From positions 62,001 through 126,000 of the forward strand of contig JAWLAY010000005.1 of assembly GCA_041395245.1 (NCBI GenBank): a stretch of 64,000 nt of DNA, given 5' to 3'. Below the pieces are notes generated by a model. That model worked only from the letters and a program-made list of their open reading frames with translations, had not been told where the DNA came from and searched no databases. The position numbers were made by a program, and so were the translations under genes. Shown here in pieces: positions 1 through 8,430 of this stretch (within the stretch, counting starts at the first letter, position 1; the number at the start of each line of letters is the position of its first letter). The DNA comes from Aquimonas sp041395245 (GTDB taxonomy: Bacteria; Pseudomonadota; Gammaproteobacteria; Xanthomonadales; Xanthomonadaceae).

Positions 1-402
1 CGCGAGGGCGAACACATCCGCCGGCATCGAGGTTTCCAGCATGGCGGGTTCGCGATCCGAGATCAGTTCTTCCAGCGCGAAGGGTTGCTTGTATTGCCCG
101 GCACGCAGACGTGTGTGGTCATTCAGCGGAAGCTCGATGAAGCTGTCGGTGATGGTGCCTGCGATGAAGTCCCATTCGAACTTCGCGCGGACGCCATTGA
201 CGTGTTCCAGCGCGAATCCAAGTCGGGTTCGGCGCGGCGCTTCGGCAAAATCCGCCTCGCGGTCGTCCAGGTTCAGCCAACTCAAGTCGTGCTGAATCTG
301 TCCGCCCGGTGTGAAAGTCCAATCCGATGCGCCGGTTGCCGCTGACGCGCTGAAAAATGGCAGGAGGCCGCCGCACAGTAGGGCAGAAATCGAGGCGCGC
401 AT
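1..402 (-). CDS. Phosphate-selective porin OprO/OprP-like, N-terminal part (runs off window edge)
   Basis: The reading frame starts at ATG 402 and stays open for 134 codons to the window edge. An in-frame TGA lies two codons upstream of that ATG, which fixes the start. The product opens with a typical secretion signal (MRASISALLCGG, cleavage near SASA-A). The following short beta-strand-like segments, with WTFTPGGQIQHDL and RAGQYKQPFALEELISDRE, match the start of the Porin_O_P family of trimeric outer-membrane anion channels. It lies downstream of nth on the same strand. The C-terminal two thirds are missing, so substrate preference (phosphate, pyrophosphate or other anions) cannot be judged. 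The family call rests on recognition of the N-terminal pattern. Confidence 0.75.
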   Translation of the reverse strand, partial: MRASISALLCGGLLPFFSASAATGASDWTFTPGGQIQHDLSWLNLDDREADFAEAPRRTRLGFALEHVNGVRAKFEWDFIAGTITDSFIELPLNDHTRLRAGQYKQPFALEELISDREPAMLETSMPADVFALA

Positions 403-412
403 CGACTGTCAC

Positions 413-441
413 ATGACAACGGAGTTGCTGAATTATGACAG
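413..441 (-). promoter_or_regulatory. Weak candidate Pho box upstream of the porin gene
   Basis: On the minus strand CTGTCAT (435-441) and TTGTCAT (413-419) occur exactly 22 bp apart, which is two 11-bp Pho-box periods. The unit between them (CAGCAAC) is degenerate. The site ends only about 10 bp before the start codon, too close for a normal PhoB-dependent promoter, so this is a weak call. Confidence 0.2.
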
Positions 442-567
442 CCGAAATGCAAAGTGTCGCCAACGCCGACCACTTGTCCTCGCCTCACCGATGGTTAGCG
501 TCGATGCTTCAGATCTCAAAGGCTCCACGGGCGAAATGCCCTCAGTGAATCAGGGCCCGACGCCCAC

Positions 568-1215
568 TCAGTCGCTCAGCTTGTCCTTGAACTGGCAAAG
601 ATCGCGCACCACACACTGCGGGCAGTCGGGTTTGCGCGCCTTGCAGACATAGCGTCCGTGCAGGATCAACCAGTGATGCGCATCCAGCAGATACTCGCCC
701 GGTACGCGTTTCAGCAAGCCTTGCTCGACCGCCAGGACGTCCTTGCCCGGCGCGAGTCCAGTGCGATTGCCGACGCGGAAGATGTGCGTGTCGACCGCCA
801 TCGTCGGTTGCCGGAAGGCGGTGTTCAGCACCACGTTGGCGGTCTTGCGTCCGACGCCGGGCAGGGCTTCCAGGGCGGCGCGCTCGGCAGGTACCTCACC
901 GCCGTGGCGTTCGATGAGCAAGCGACAGGTTTCGATGACGTTCTTTGCCTTGGCGCGAAACAGTCCAATGCTGCTGATGATCTCGCGCACCCGATCTTCA
1001 CCCAGTGCCAACATGGACGCGGCATCGGGGGCGAGTGGAAACAGGCGCCGTGTGGCCTTGTTGACCCCCACGTCGGTGGCTTGTGCCGACAACATGACGG
1101 CGATCAGCAGTTCGAACGGTGAGCGGTATTCCAGCTCGGTTTTCGGCTCTGGATTGAGCTCACGCAGGCGACGGAAGAATTCCTCGCGTTGCGCGCGGGT
1201 CATCAGCTTGCTCAT
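568..1215 (-). CDS. nth: Endonuclease III (DNA glycosylase/AP lyase)
   Basis: This 215-residue protein removes oxidised pyrimidines and cleaves the resulting abasic site in base excision repair. The helix-hairpin-helix LPGVGRKTANVV carries the catalytic Lys at about residue 124. The catalytic Asp is in VDTHIFRV at about 142. The C-terminal cysteines CKARKPDCPQCVVRDLC have the C-X6-C-X2-C-X5-C spacing of the [4Fe-4S] cluster. Length equals the family norm. A longer frame extends to 1380, but ATG 1215 overlaps the rsxE stop as ATGA and gives the standard N-terminus (MSKLMTRAQ). The position directly after rsxE is the same as in E. coli. Confidence 0.95.
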   Translation of the reverse strand: MSKLMTRAQREEFFRRLRELNPEPKTELEYRSPFELLIAVMLSAQATDVGVNKATRRLFPLAPDAASMLALGEDRVREIISSIGLFRAKAKNVIETCRLLIERHGGEVPAERAALEALPGVGRKTANVVLNTAFRQPTMAVDTHIFRVGNRTGLAPGKDVLAVEQGLLKRVPGEYLLDAHHWLILHGRYVCKARKPDCPQCVVRDLCQFKDKLSD

Positions 1216-1883
1216 GCGTGAGGTCTGTCCTTGGAAATCGAAGCGCTGGGCGCCGTGACCTGATGTGCCTGCCACTTCTGTCGCAGCGCCACCAGCAAGC
1301 CGAGCAGGAAAAAGGCACCAGGTGGCAGACTCATCAACAGCCAGCGATGCTGTCCCAGATTGAGTTCCAGTGCGGGCCAACCCAGCAGGTTGCCTGCGCC
1401 TGCGAACAGTGTGCCTTGGCCAAGAACTTCGCGCAGTCCGCCGAGCAGCAGCAACAGCCAGAGAAAACCCAGACCCATGCCCAACGCATCGGTTGCGGCG
1501 CGCGCCACATCCACCCGTGCGGCCTTGGCTTCGGCGCGCCCGAGCACCGCACAGTTGGTCACGATCAGCGGCAGAAAGATGCCCAATACGCGATGCAGTT
1601 CGGGAAGCCAGGCATGCATGGCGAGTTCGATGCTGGTGACGATGGCGGCGATCAGCGTGACAAACGCCGGAATGCGCACTTCATCGGCGATGAAGTGTCG
1701 CAGCGCCGAAATCGACGTGCTGGTGGCGAGCAGCGCAAGCAGGCTGGCCAGCCCCAGGGTCATGGCGTTAAGCGCATTCGTACTGACCGCCAGCAGCGGG
1801 CACAGGCCGAGCAACTGCACCAAGCCGACGTTGTTCTGCCACAGACCGCTGCGCAGGTCCTGTGCGAGTGTTTCATTCGGCAT
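1212..1883 (-). CDS. rsxE: Electron transport complex subunit RsxE/RnfE
   Basis: This 223-residue, six-helix inner-membrane subunit belongs to the Rnf/Rsx complex. The signature WQNNVGLVQLLGLCPLLAVS near the N-terminus matches RsxE, including the conserved Cys that, with RsxA, is thought to hold a membrane iron-sulfur cluster. A second conserved segment reads PLIVTNCAVLGRAEA. ATG 1883 is chosen; ATG 1889, two codons upstream, is equally possible. The start overlaps the end of rsxG and the stop overlaps the nth start. Rsx drives ion- or NADH-linked electron transfer and in enterics keeps SoxR reduced. No rsxA or rsxB is in the window. Confidence 0.93.
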   Translation of the reverse strand: MPNETLAQDLRSGLWQNNVGLVQLLGLCPLLAVSTNALNAMTLGLASLLALLATSTSISALRHFIADEVRIPAFVTLIAAIVTSIELAMHAWLPELHRVLGIFLPLIVTNCAVLGRAEAKAARVDVARAATDALGMGLGFLWLLLLLGGLREVLGQGTLFAGAGNLLGWPALELNLGQHRWLLMSLPPGAFFLLGLLVALRQKWQAHQVTAPSASISKDRPHA

Positions 1884-2526
1884 CGGCATAGTCCCGGCGG
1901 CCGCCACTTGGCGCCGTGCGCAAGTCGTCGGCATGCGTATCGACGAAATGCAGCACACGGGCGGTGAGTTCGATCAGGGCGCGGGAGCTGACCGTCGCGC
2001 CCGCCAGCGTGTCGAATGCACCGCCATCGCGCTCGACGGCCCATTGCGCTGACGCTGGAGCGCGCAGGGATTTGCCCACGAATTGATCGATCCACGGACT
2101 GCGCTCGCGCACGATGCCATCGCCCAAGCCGGGCGTTTCGCGATGCGAAGTGACTCTGACTGCCAGCACCTCGCTGTGCGGGCGCATGGTGTCGGGAAGT
2201 AGAACGCCGATCAGCACCTCGATGCGTCCGTTGTAACCGTCTTCGGTGCTGGCTTCGAGCACGAGCGCCTCGACGTGCTGCGCTCGCCCGGCGCGCCAGA
2301 CCTGCTTGATACCGGAACCCAAGTCGGTGGACCGCACTTGCAACGGCGCCGATACGGGGTCATCGAGCTGAAGAGCGTCGCCCAACACACTCGCGAGCAT
2401 TGCCCGCCGCAGCGCGTCGCGATGCGCCGCGATGCCCGGTGCACTGAACTCGGCGATCAGGCTGAGGCTCAGCACGGCCAGCAAGCACAGCAGGCCCAAT
2501 CGGAACGCCGCGCGCCAGCGGATCAC
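1873..2526 (-). CDS. rsxG: Electron transport complex subunit RsxG/RnfG (covalent FMN)
   Basis: The product has 217 residues, close to the family's usual 205-215. One N-terminal membrane helix (residues about 6-25, LGLLCLLAVLSLSLIAEF) anchors a periplasmic FMN-binding domain. The flavin-attachment motif appears as AGATVSS near residue 183, where the Thr of the S/A-G-A-T core would carry the phosphoester-linked FMN. The longer open frame to 2964 is a shadow of rsxD. GTG 2526 is preferred because it overlaps the rsxD stop as GTGA and gives the correct N-terminal anchor. It is translationally coupled between rsxD and rsxE. Confidence 0.9.
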   Translation of the reverse strand: MIRWRAAFRLGLLCLLAVLSLSLIAEFSAPGIAAHRDALRRAMLASVLGDALQLDDPVSAPLQVRSTDLGSGIKQVWRAGRAQHVEALVLEASTEDGYNGRIEVLIGVLLPDTMRPHSEVLAVRVTSHRETPGLGDGIVRERSPWIDQFVGKSLRAPASAQWAVERDGGAFDTLAGATVSSRALIELTARVLHFVDTHADDLRTAPSGGRRDYADAE

Positions 2527-3548
2527 GTGGGCTCTCCGTAATAGCGTGGCCGGGTATGCAGATCGATCCACGGTGCTGCCGCGTTCATCAGCAACACGGC
2601 GAAGGCGATGCCATCCGGGTAACTGCCGAATTGCCGGATCAATATCGTCAAGGCGCCAACGCCGATGCCGAACAGCCAACGACCCTTCGGGGTGGCACAG
2701 CCGGATACCGGATCGGTGGCAATGAAAAACGCCGCGAGTACCAAGCCACCCCACCCGAACTGGGCAAGCGGCGACCACGCTTGGTCCTGCGCCGTCAGCC
2801 ATATGGGCGTTGCGGTCAGCATCACACCGAGCAAGACCCCGACGGGAACCTGCCACGCCGCGATCCGCCGCCACAGCAACAACAGTCCACCGAGCAGCCA
2901 TGCCAGCGCCAAGCCATGCCATGCATGGGGTTGTGCCAGTTCCCAGCTTTCGCGTTGCTGCCATTCGGTCAGGGTCAGACTTTGGCGCAAGGCCTGGCGG
3001 GTCTGATCCAGTGGCGTGGCCTGCGCCAACGTGTCCCAGGGCAGGCCTGCTTGGGGATCGATGAACACGGCGCGCACGACATCACCGAGGCTAAGTGGAT
3101 TGTCGAGCAAGGGCGCGGGCCAATGCCCGAAATGCGCGGGGAAACTGACCAGCATCGCGGCATAGGCCACCATCGCCGGATTGAACAGGTTGTAGCCGAG
3201 CCCGCCGTACACCTGTTTGCCCAGACCGATACCGATCAGCAGGCCGAGCGCACTGATCCACCACGGGGCGAGCGGTGGCAGGCAGAGCGCGAACAGCACC
3301 GCCGTGACTGCCGCGCTGCCATCCAGCAGGGCAGGGCGAAGTAGGCGTTGCAAAAGGCGCAGGAAAAGCGCCTCGATACCCAGCGCGAAGATCAGCGCAA
3401 TCAGGATCTGCAGCAGCACGCCGATGCCAAACAGCCAGGCTTGCAGGGCAATACCGGGGAGCAGGGCGATCAACACCCAGAGCATCACTCGCGTGACGGT
3501 TGGGCGAATCGGCAGATGCGGCGCGCTGGCGACGTCGAAATGTCTCAC
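2523..3548 (-). CDS. rsxD: Electron transport complex subunit RsxD/RnfD (covalent FMN)
   Basis: This 341-residue, multi-helix inner-membrane protein matches RsxD. Recognisable segments are GGLGYNLFNPAMVAYAAML and FIATDPVSGCATPKGR. The flavinylation motif AQATPLDQ lies near residue 176, where the Thr is expected to bind FMN covalently. The start is GTG 3548, overlapping the rsxC stop as GTGA, so translation is probably coupled. The protein forms part of the membrane core that passes electrons between RsxC/RsxB and RsxG. Length and gene order (C-D-G-E) are as in other gammaproteobacteria. Confidence 0.93.
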   Translation of the reverse strand: MRHFDVASAPHLPIRPTVTRVMLWVLIALLPGIALQAWLFGIGVLLQILIALIFALGIEALFLRLLQRLLRPALLDGSAAVTAVLFALCLPPLAPWWISALGLLIGIGLGKQVYGGLGYNLFNPAMVAYAAMLVSFPAHFGHWPAPLLDNPLSLGDVVRAVFIDPQAGLPWDTLAQATPLDQTRQALRQSLTLTEWQQRESWELAQPHAWHGLALAWLLGGLLLLWRRIAAWQVPVGVLLGVMLTATPIWLTAQDQAWSPLAQFGWGGLVLAAFFIATDPVSGCATPKGRWLFGIGVGALTILIRQFGSYPDGIAFAVLLMNAAAPWIDLHTRPRYYGEPT

Positions 3549-5074
3549 GCCGAGGATTCTCCCTCATCGCCCGCAGGCTTGCTGAGGCGTCGGGCCTTGG
3601 CCTTGGCGATGGCAGCGGCCACCACCGACGCGCTGAGCGCCTCCTTGCCCGCGCTGGCACGCTTGGCTTCCAGCGCTTGCGCTTCGCGTTGCAGACGCAG
3701 CGTGCGTTGCTCGTAGCGCTGGCGTGCGGAGTTCGCCTGTTGTTGCTTGCGTTCGGCCAGCCAGAGCGTGTGCTTGATGTCGTGGAACTGGCGGGTGAGG
3801 TCGATCTGCGACGGACACACCAGATCGCACAGTCCACATTCGATGCAGCTTTGCACGCCATCTGCGCGCGCCTGCTCGGGGCGTTGCGCCTGTGCGGACT
3901 GCCACAGCAATTGCGGAGACAGTCGCGCCGGACAGACGGCAGCGCAGTCGCCACAGCGGATGCAGGGCTGTGCGGTCGTGGCATCGCGCGTTCGGACCTG
4001 ATCCATCACCAGCACGCAGTTGCTGCCCTTCTGCAAGGCAAAGTCATCATGCGGCAAGGCAACGCCCATCAGCGGGCCGCCGATCAGCAAGCGTCGTGCC
4101 TGTGCGGTGTAGCCGCCAGCCGAGGCGATCACGTCGGTGACCGAACTGCCGAGGGCGACGCGGTAGTTGCCCGGCGCACGTACGCCGGGTCCACTGACGG
4201 TGACGATTCGATGCGTCAGCGCCCGCCCGCGACAGGCCAGCGCGGCGGCATGCGCCGTGCCGACGTTGTACACGACCACACCGACGGCGGCGCTGTGCTG
4301 ACCGACCGGCACCTGCTTTCCGGTTAAGGCCTCGATCAACTGTCGCGCCGAGCCCTGCGGATAGCGACTCGGCAGACAGTGCAGGCGCAGCGGCACGCCA
4401 TCGTCGGCGGGCACCTTTTGCAGCACGGCCTGCACTGCATCGATGGCACGCGCCATGTGCGATTCGAGCGCGATCTCGATGCGTTGCGCGGCGCAGGCGC
4501 GCGCCAACACTTGCGCACCCTCGATGACCAGTGCTGCGGACTCGATCAGCAGGCCTTCGTCGCAGGCGATCCAGGGCTCACATTCCGCGCCGTTGAGGAT
4601 CAGCGTGTCGACGTGGTTGAGCAGCTTGTCGGCGCTGGGAAAGTTGGCGCCGCCCAATCCGCTGAGACCTGCCCGCGCCAGCATGGCAGGCAGGGATTCC
4701 GCTGCGGTCATCGCGTCGATTTGACATGTCGCTGAGGTCGAATCCTCGCGGACTCGCAGCAAAAGGTGCGGACCAGATTGGTTTGGCTGCTGGATCAACG
4801 GGCGCGATTCAATGCCGATGATCTCGCCATCGCAGGGTGCATGCAGCCAGGCACCGAGACGCGTGTCGCCGATGTCCAGATCGGGCCGCGCCACGACCTG
4901 ACCGGCCTGCACGGAATCGCCGATCTGCACACATGCCTGCAGGCGCAGGTCGCGGTGTTGCTGCAGCGACAAGGCCAGCACCGCACTCGGCGCCGCCTGC
5001 TGGATCGGGCGCGCGATAACCGCTTCGGTGTGCTTGTCGAGTCGCAATCCGCCGTGGAAACCGTGCGCGGACAT
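3545..5074 (-). CDS. rsxC: Electron transport complex subunit RsxC/RnfC
   Basis: This 509-residue peripheral subunit takes electrons from or gives them to NADH. An N-terminal biotinyl-like hairpin domain precedes a nucleotide/FMN-binding region with NGAECEPWIACDE at about residues 182-194. Two ferredoxin-type [4Fe-4S] motifs follow, CIRCGDCAAVCP and CIECGLCDLVCP, at about 370-420. A short charged, Ala/Gln-rich tail ends the protein. It lacks the very long Ala/Lys-rich tail of E. coli RsxC and resembles the shorter Rhodobacter type. The gene starts 5 nt after psd, so it belongs to the same transcription unit. rsxA and rsxB, normally directly upstream, are absent here. Confidence 0.95.
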   Translation of the reverse strand: MSAHGFHGGLRLDKHTEAVIARPIQQAAPSAVLALSLQQHRDLRLQACVQIGDSVQAGQVVARPDLDIGDTRLGAWLHAPCDGEIIGIESRPLIQQPNQSGPHLLLRVREDSTSATCQIDAMTAAESLPAMLARAGLSGLGGANFPSADKLLNHVDTLILNGAECEPWIACDEGLLIESAALVIEGAQVLARACAAQRIEIALESHMARAIDAVQAVLQKVPADDGVPLRLHCLPSRYPQGSARQLIEALTGKQVPVGQHSAAVGVVVYNVGTAHAAALACRGRALTHRIVTVSGPGVRAPGNYRVALGSSVTDVIASAGGYTAQARRLLIGGPLMGVALPHDDFALQKGSNCVLVMDQVRTRDATTAQPCIRCGDCAAVCPARLSPQLLWQSAQAQRPEQARADGVQSCIECGLCDLVCPSQIDLTRQFHDIKHTLWLAERKQQQANSARQRYEQRTLRLQREAQALEAKRASAGKEALSASVVAAAIAKAKARRLSKPAGDEGESSA

Positions 5075-5079
5075 GCGAC

Positions 5080-5934
5080 TCAGGCCGGACGTGTGGCGAC
5101 TCGCCCCAGCGCCTGTCCAACCTGGACCGCCTGTTCGGCGCGCAAACTGTCAAGCAAATGCACACCCGGTGGCACCAGCACGATCACGGTCGATCCCATG
5201 TTGAAGCGGGCCATCTCGTCGAAGCGTTGCAGCAGGATGTCCTTGCCGCGCCAGTCGCGCCGCACGATCCGATTGCCATACGGTGGAATGTCCACGCCGC
5301 TCCAGACCGTTTCCACGCCCGACACCAACATGGCACCGACCATCACTACAGCCATCGGGCCGAAATCAGTATCGAAATGACAGACCAGCCGCTCATTGCG
5401 GGCAAACAGGCGTGGAATGGCCTGCACCGCAAACGGTGCCACGCTGAACAATCGTCCCGGTACGTGCACGGTTTCGCGCAGCGTTCCGGCCCAGGGCATA
5501 TGTACGCGGTGGTAATCACGCGGCGACAGATAGACGGTGACAAATTCGCCATCCGCGAACGGTGTCGCGGCGGCGTCATCCCCCAGCAATTCGGCGGCCG
5601 TGAACGATTGGCCCTTGGCCTGGAAGACGCGTCCGTCTTCGATCCGCCCGAACTGGCTGATGTGGCCGTCCGCAGGCATCAGCAGTGTGGTGGTGTCGGC
5701 ATCGGCGATGCGTGCTCCGGGCTTCAGTGCGCGGGTGAAAAACGCATTGAAGTGCGGATAGGCATCGAGATCGCGCTGTGCGGCTTCGTCCCAATTCACC
5801 TGGAATCGAGAAGCAATCTGGCGGATCAGGAAATTCTTCCAGAAGCCGATTCGCAACCGGGTCGCCCACATCACCAGACGCGACAACAGACGGTGCGGCA
5901 GCGCGTACTGCAACAGAACGGCAAACGAAGGCAT
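5080..5934 (-). CDS. psd: Phosphatidylserine decarboxylase proenzyme
   Basis: The 284-residue membrane-associated enzyme converts phosphatidylserine to phosphatidylethanolamine. The self-cleavage motif is present as FNMGSTVIVL near residue 245; cleavage before the Ser makes the pyruvoyl cofactor and leaves a short alpha chain. The conserved segment YLSPRDYHRVHMP contains the Asp/His residues needed for self-processing. The Gly-Ser-Thr is preceded by Met rather than the more common Leu, which is a tolerated variant. It sits 3 nt after the SCO1-like gene and 5 nt before rsxC, so it appears to be the second gene of a SCO-psd-rsxCDGE-nth transcription unit. Confidence 0.95.
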   Translation of the reverse strand: MPSFAVLLQYALPHRLLSRLVMWATRLRIGFWKNFLIRQIASRFQVNWDEAAQRDLDAYPHFNAFFTRALKPGARIADADTTTLLMPADGHISQFGRIEDGRVFQAKGQSFTAAELLGDDAAATPFADGEFVTVYLSPRDYHRVHMPWAGTLRETVHVPGRLFSVAPFAVQAIPRLFARNERLVCHFDTDFGPMAVVMVGAMLVSGVETVWSGVDIPPYGNRIVRRDWRGKDILLQRFDEMARFNMGSTVIVLVPPGVHLLDSLRAEQAVQVGQALGRVATRPA

Positions 5935-5937
5935 GGA

Positions 5938-6582
5938 TCAGTGCCCTTGCTTGATCAGCGCATGCAGATCGTCGGCGATTTTTTTCGGGTCCAGCGGTGG
6001 GCGCACCAGTCCGACCTGTTGCCCTTGCGGATTGACGATGGCAATCGAGGCCGAATGGTCCACCGTGTAGCCGCCGCCATCCAGCGGGACCTGCATGTAG
6101 ACCAGCCCGAAGCTGCGTGCGAAGGGAGTCAGCACCTCGTGTGTGGAGGTGGCCGCCAGCGCATCAGGGCTGAAGTAGTGCACGTATTCCGTGGCCTTGG
6201 CGGCGGTATCGCGCTCCGGGTCTACCGAGACGAACAGGATTCGCGGGCGGATCGAGGCGTCGACATCGGTCCACAGTTTCTCGGCATCCGACAGGGCCTG
6301 CAACGTGGTCGGGCAGATGTCCGGGCAGTGTGTGAAACCGATGAACACCAGCCACCAGCGATTTTTCAGGTCGTTCTGATCGAACTCGCTGCCGTCGGCC
6401 AGTTGCAGTGTGAACGGTGGTACCTCGCGCGGCGCCGGGTAGAGCAGGCTGTTGCTCAGCGACAGGTTCGGCGGCGCTGACACCATTTGCTGACCGAAAT
6501 ACAGGCCCACACCGGCTGCCAACGCGGTGGCCAGGACGGCGATGAGGGGGAGTTTGCTGGAGCCACGGGCATGTCTTTTCAT
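5938..6582 (-). CDS. SCO1/SenC-family copper chaperone
   Basis: This 214-residue protein has an N-terminal membrane anchor (about residues 11-30) and a periplasmic thioredoxin-like domain. The copper-binding CPDIC motif is at Cys86/Cys90, and the third ligand is His176 in YTVDHSASI. SCO proteins deliver copper to the CuA centre of cytochrome c oxidase. A longer frame to 6681 exists, but ATG 6582 begins the basic-then-hydrophobic anchor (MKRHARGSSKLPLIAVL). No cytochrome oxidase genes are adjacent, which is common for dispersed SCO genes. It is the first gene of the minus-strand unit that continues into psd. Confidence 0.93.
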   Translation of the reverse strand: MKRHARGSSKLPLIAVLATALAAGVGLYFGQQMVSAPPNLSLSNSLLYPAPREVPPFTLQLADGSEFDQNDLKNRWWLVFIGFTHCPDICPTTLQALSDAEKLWTDVDASIRPRILFVSVDPERDTAAKATEYVHYFSPDALAATSTHEVLTPFARSFGLVYMQVPLDGGGYTVDHSASIAIVNPQGQQVGLVRPPLDPKKIADDLHALIKQGH

Positions 6583-6637
6583 GCAGTGATTATAGCCGTC
6601 CATCTCGCCTACGCTGCGACCATCTGCCGCCGGGTAC

Positions 6638-7126
6638 TTATAGTCGCGAGTAGTGCCAGGACACCATGCGGCCGTTGGCATACGGCATCACGCCGTGGAA
6701 CGGCCGCGGGTCGTCGTCGAAGACCAGCGGCAAAAAGTGCCGATCACCTTCCCACATCGGCAGTTCCATCAACTTCTCGCGCTCCACCCATTGCAGATCA
6801 CCTTCGTCGTTGGCGGCGGGCACGACGCCTTCGAAGTGATCGATCAGGAAGATGAAGCCCAGCCAGTCCTCACCGTTCTTGCCGAAGCCCGGCCAGTTGA
6901 GCGTACCGCGCAGTTGCATCGACAGACATTCGATCTGCGCTTCCTCGCGGATTTCCCGCCGCATGCCCGCGGCGATGTCCTCCATGGGTTCCAGTTTGCC
7001 GCCAAGGCCGTTGTACTTGCCCAGATGTTGATCGTCTTTGCGGGCATTGCGATGGATCATCAGGACACGTTGGCCATCGGGTGACAGGACATAGCCGAGG
7101 GTGGCAACGATGGGTGTGTAGGGCAT
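6638..7126 (-). CDS. Nudix hydrolase, MutT/8-oxo-dGTP diphosphatase-like
   Basis: The product has 162 residues. The Nudix box begins GGKLEPMEDIAAGMRREI and continues REEAQI at about residues 40-65. It fits G-X5-E-X7-RE-U-X-EE, but the final Gly is replaced by Gln. The C-terminal part (WVEREKLMELPMWEGDRHF, then a late DDDPRPFHG) resembles 8-oxo-dGTP diphosphatases of the YtkD/NUDT1 type rather than E. coli MutT. ATG 7126 is chosen over an upstream in-frame start because the conserved N-terminus MPYTPIVATLGYVL begins there. Nucleotide-pool sanitation is likely, but the substrate is not certain. Confidence 0.85.
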   Translation of the reverse strand: MPYTPIVATLGYVLSPDGQRVLMIHRNARKDDQHLGKYNGLGGKLEPMEDIAAGMRREIREEAQIECLSMQLRGTLNWPGFGKNGEDWLGFIFLIDHFEGVVPAANDEGDLQWVEREKLMELPMWEGDRHFLPLVFDDDPRPFHGVMPYANGRMVSWHYSRL

Positions 7127-7293
7127 GGGTTCGATGGGTGCAGTGGAAAACGGAAGCGACAGTGTCGCCGATGCGGGCGACCGCGTCCGCATCGGGAGCG
7201 CGCTGGACCGGATTTGTCTTCAGGCTGCCAGTTCACGCGCCGTCTTTCGGGACTGCGTTTCCGGCAGGCAGATTGAAACCGGATCGCCTGGGC

Positions 7294-8421
7294 TCAGAGC
7301 CCTTCACGGCGCAACCAGACGAGGGTCTCGAAGTGCGCGGTGTGTGGAAACATGTCCAACAGACGCGCTTCAACTGCACGGTAGGCAGGCATGCGGCGCA
7401 GGTCGGCACACAGGGTGTCGATGTTGCAGCTGGAATAGATGAGATCAGGTGCGCCGCTGCGCTGCAGCTGTTCGCACAGTGTGCTGCCGATGCCGCGGCG
7501 CGGAGGGTTGACCAGAATGGCATCGGGCGACGCGTCGCTATCGCGGCCAAACGCGCTGGCATCGAGCGCCTGGAACGCCACGTTGCGGAGGCCCAATGCC
7601 GTGCAGGAGCGGCGTGCACTGGCGATGGCTTCCGGGCTGATCTCGATGCCGGTGACCTGTTGCGCATGCGGCGCGCAATGCAGTGCGAAGCCGCCGACGC
7701 CGCAGAACAGATCCCACAGGTGTTGCGGTTGAATCTGTGCCATCCACTGCCGTGCCTGGGCGTACAGCTGGGCGGCCACTTCGGTATGGGTCTGGAAAAA
7801 ACTCTGCGGACGCAGGAACAAGGGCACGTCGTTGACCTGCATGCACAGGGCCTCGTCGCCCGGCAGCAGTATCTCGGTATCACCCTCGACCACGGCCTTG
7901 GGTTCGGGCAGCAGATTGACCGAGTGCACCCGCAAGGCAGGCCATCGCTCTTGCAACGCCGGAGCGTGCTTCTGGATACGGCTCAGCGCTTCGGTCGAGC
8001 GCAATACCCAGCGCAGCATCATTTCGCCGGACGGCGCGCAGGTCAGTAGTGCGAATTTGCCCTCGCCGCGCCGCGTGGCCGGATCGTACGGTGTGATGCG
8101 TGCCGTCTGGATGAATTCGCGCAACAGTGGAAATGCGGCGCGGATGGCGGGCAGATACAAGGCGCAGTCACTGAGGTCGGCGGGTTCGCCCTGCAGGGGT
8201 ACCAGTCCGAGCAGGGGCGCATCCAGCGAGCCGCCAATGGCCATCTTGGCCTTGTTACGAAAGCCCGACTCGGCACTCGCGACCGGTGGCAACCAGCGCA
8301 GTCCAGGCAGTGCGAGCTGGTCCATGGCGCGCCGTTGCTTGGCCTGCAATTGCGCCGCGTAGGGCACACGCAGGTCGGTACAGGAGCGGCAGTGTCCCGC
8401 CTCGAACAGCGCGCAGTGCAT
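7294..8421 (-). CDS. rlmC: 23S rRNA (uracil-747-C5)-methyltransferase RlmC
   Basis: The length of 375 residues equals E. coli RlmC. It methylates U747 of 23S rRNA using SAM. N-terminal cysteines in MHCALFEAGHCRSC, plus a later Cys in SDCALYLP, match the [4Fe-4S] site. The SAM-binding motif is DLFCGVGGFALHCA. The catalytic Cys is in IYSSCNIDTLCADL, where Ile replaces the more usual Pro of the SCNP motif. The TrmA-type NPPRRGIG motif precedes it. The gene follows darP by 9 nt on the same strand. Confidence 0.93.
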   Translation of the reverse strand: MHCALFEAGHCRSCTDLRVPYAAQLQAKQRRAMDQLALPGLRWLPPVASAESGFRNKAKMAIGGSLDAPLLGLVPLQGEPADLSDCALYLPAIRAAFPLLREFIQTARITPYDPATRRGEGKFALLTCAPSGEMMLRWVLRSTEALSRIQKHAPALQERWPALRVHSVNLLPEPKAVVEGDTEILLPGDEALCMQVNDVPLFLRPQSFFQTHTEVAAQLYAQARQWMAQIQPQHLWDLFCGVGGFALHCAPHAQQVTGIEISPEAIASARRSCTALGLRNVAFQALDASAFGRDSDASPDAILVNPPRRGIGSTLCEQLQRSGAPDLIYSSCNIDTLCADLRRMPAYRAVEARLLDMFPHTAHFETLVWLRREGL

Positions 8422-8430
8422 GCCGGCTGC

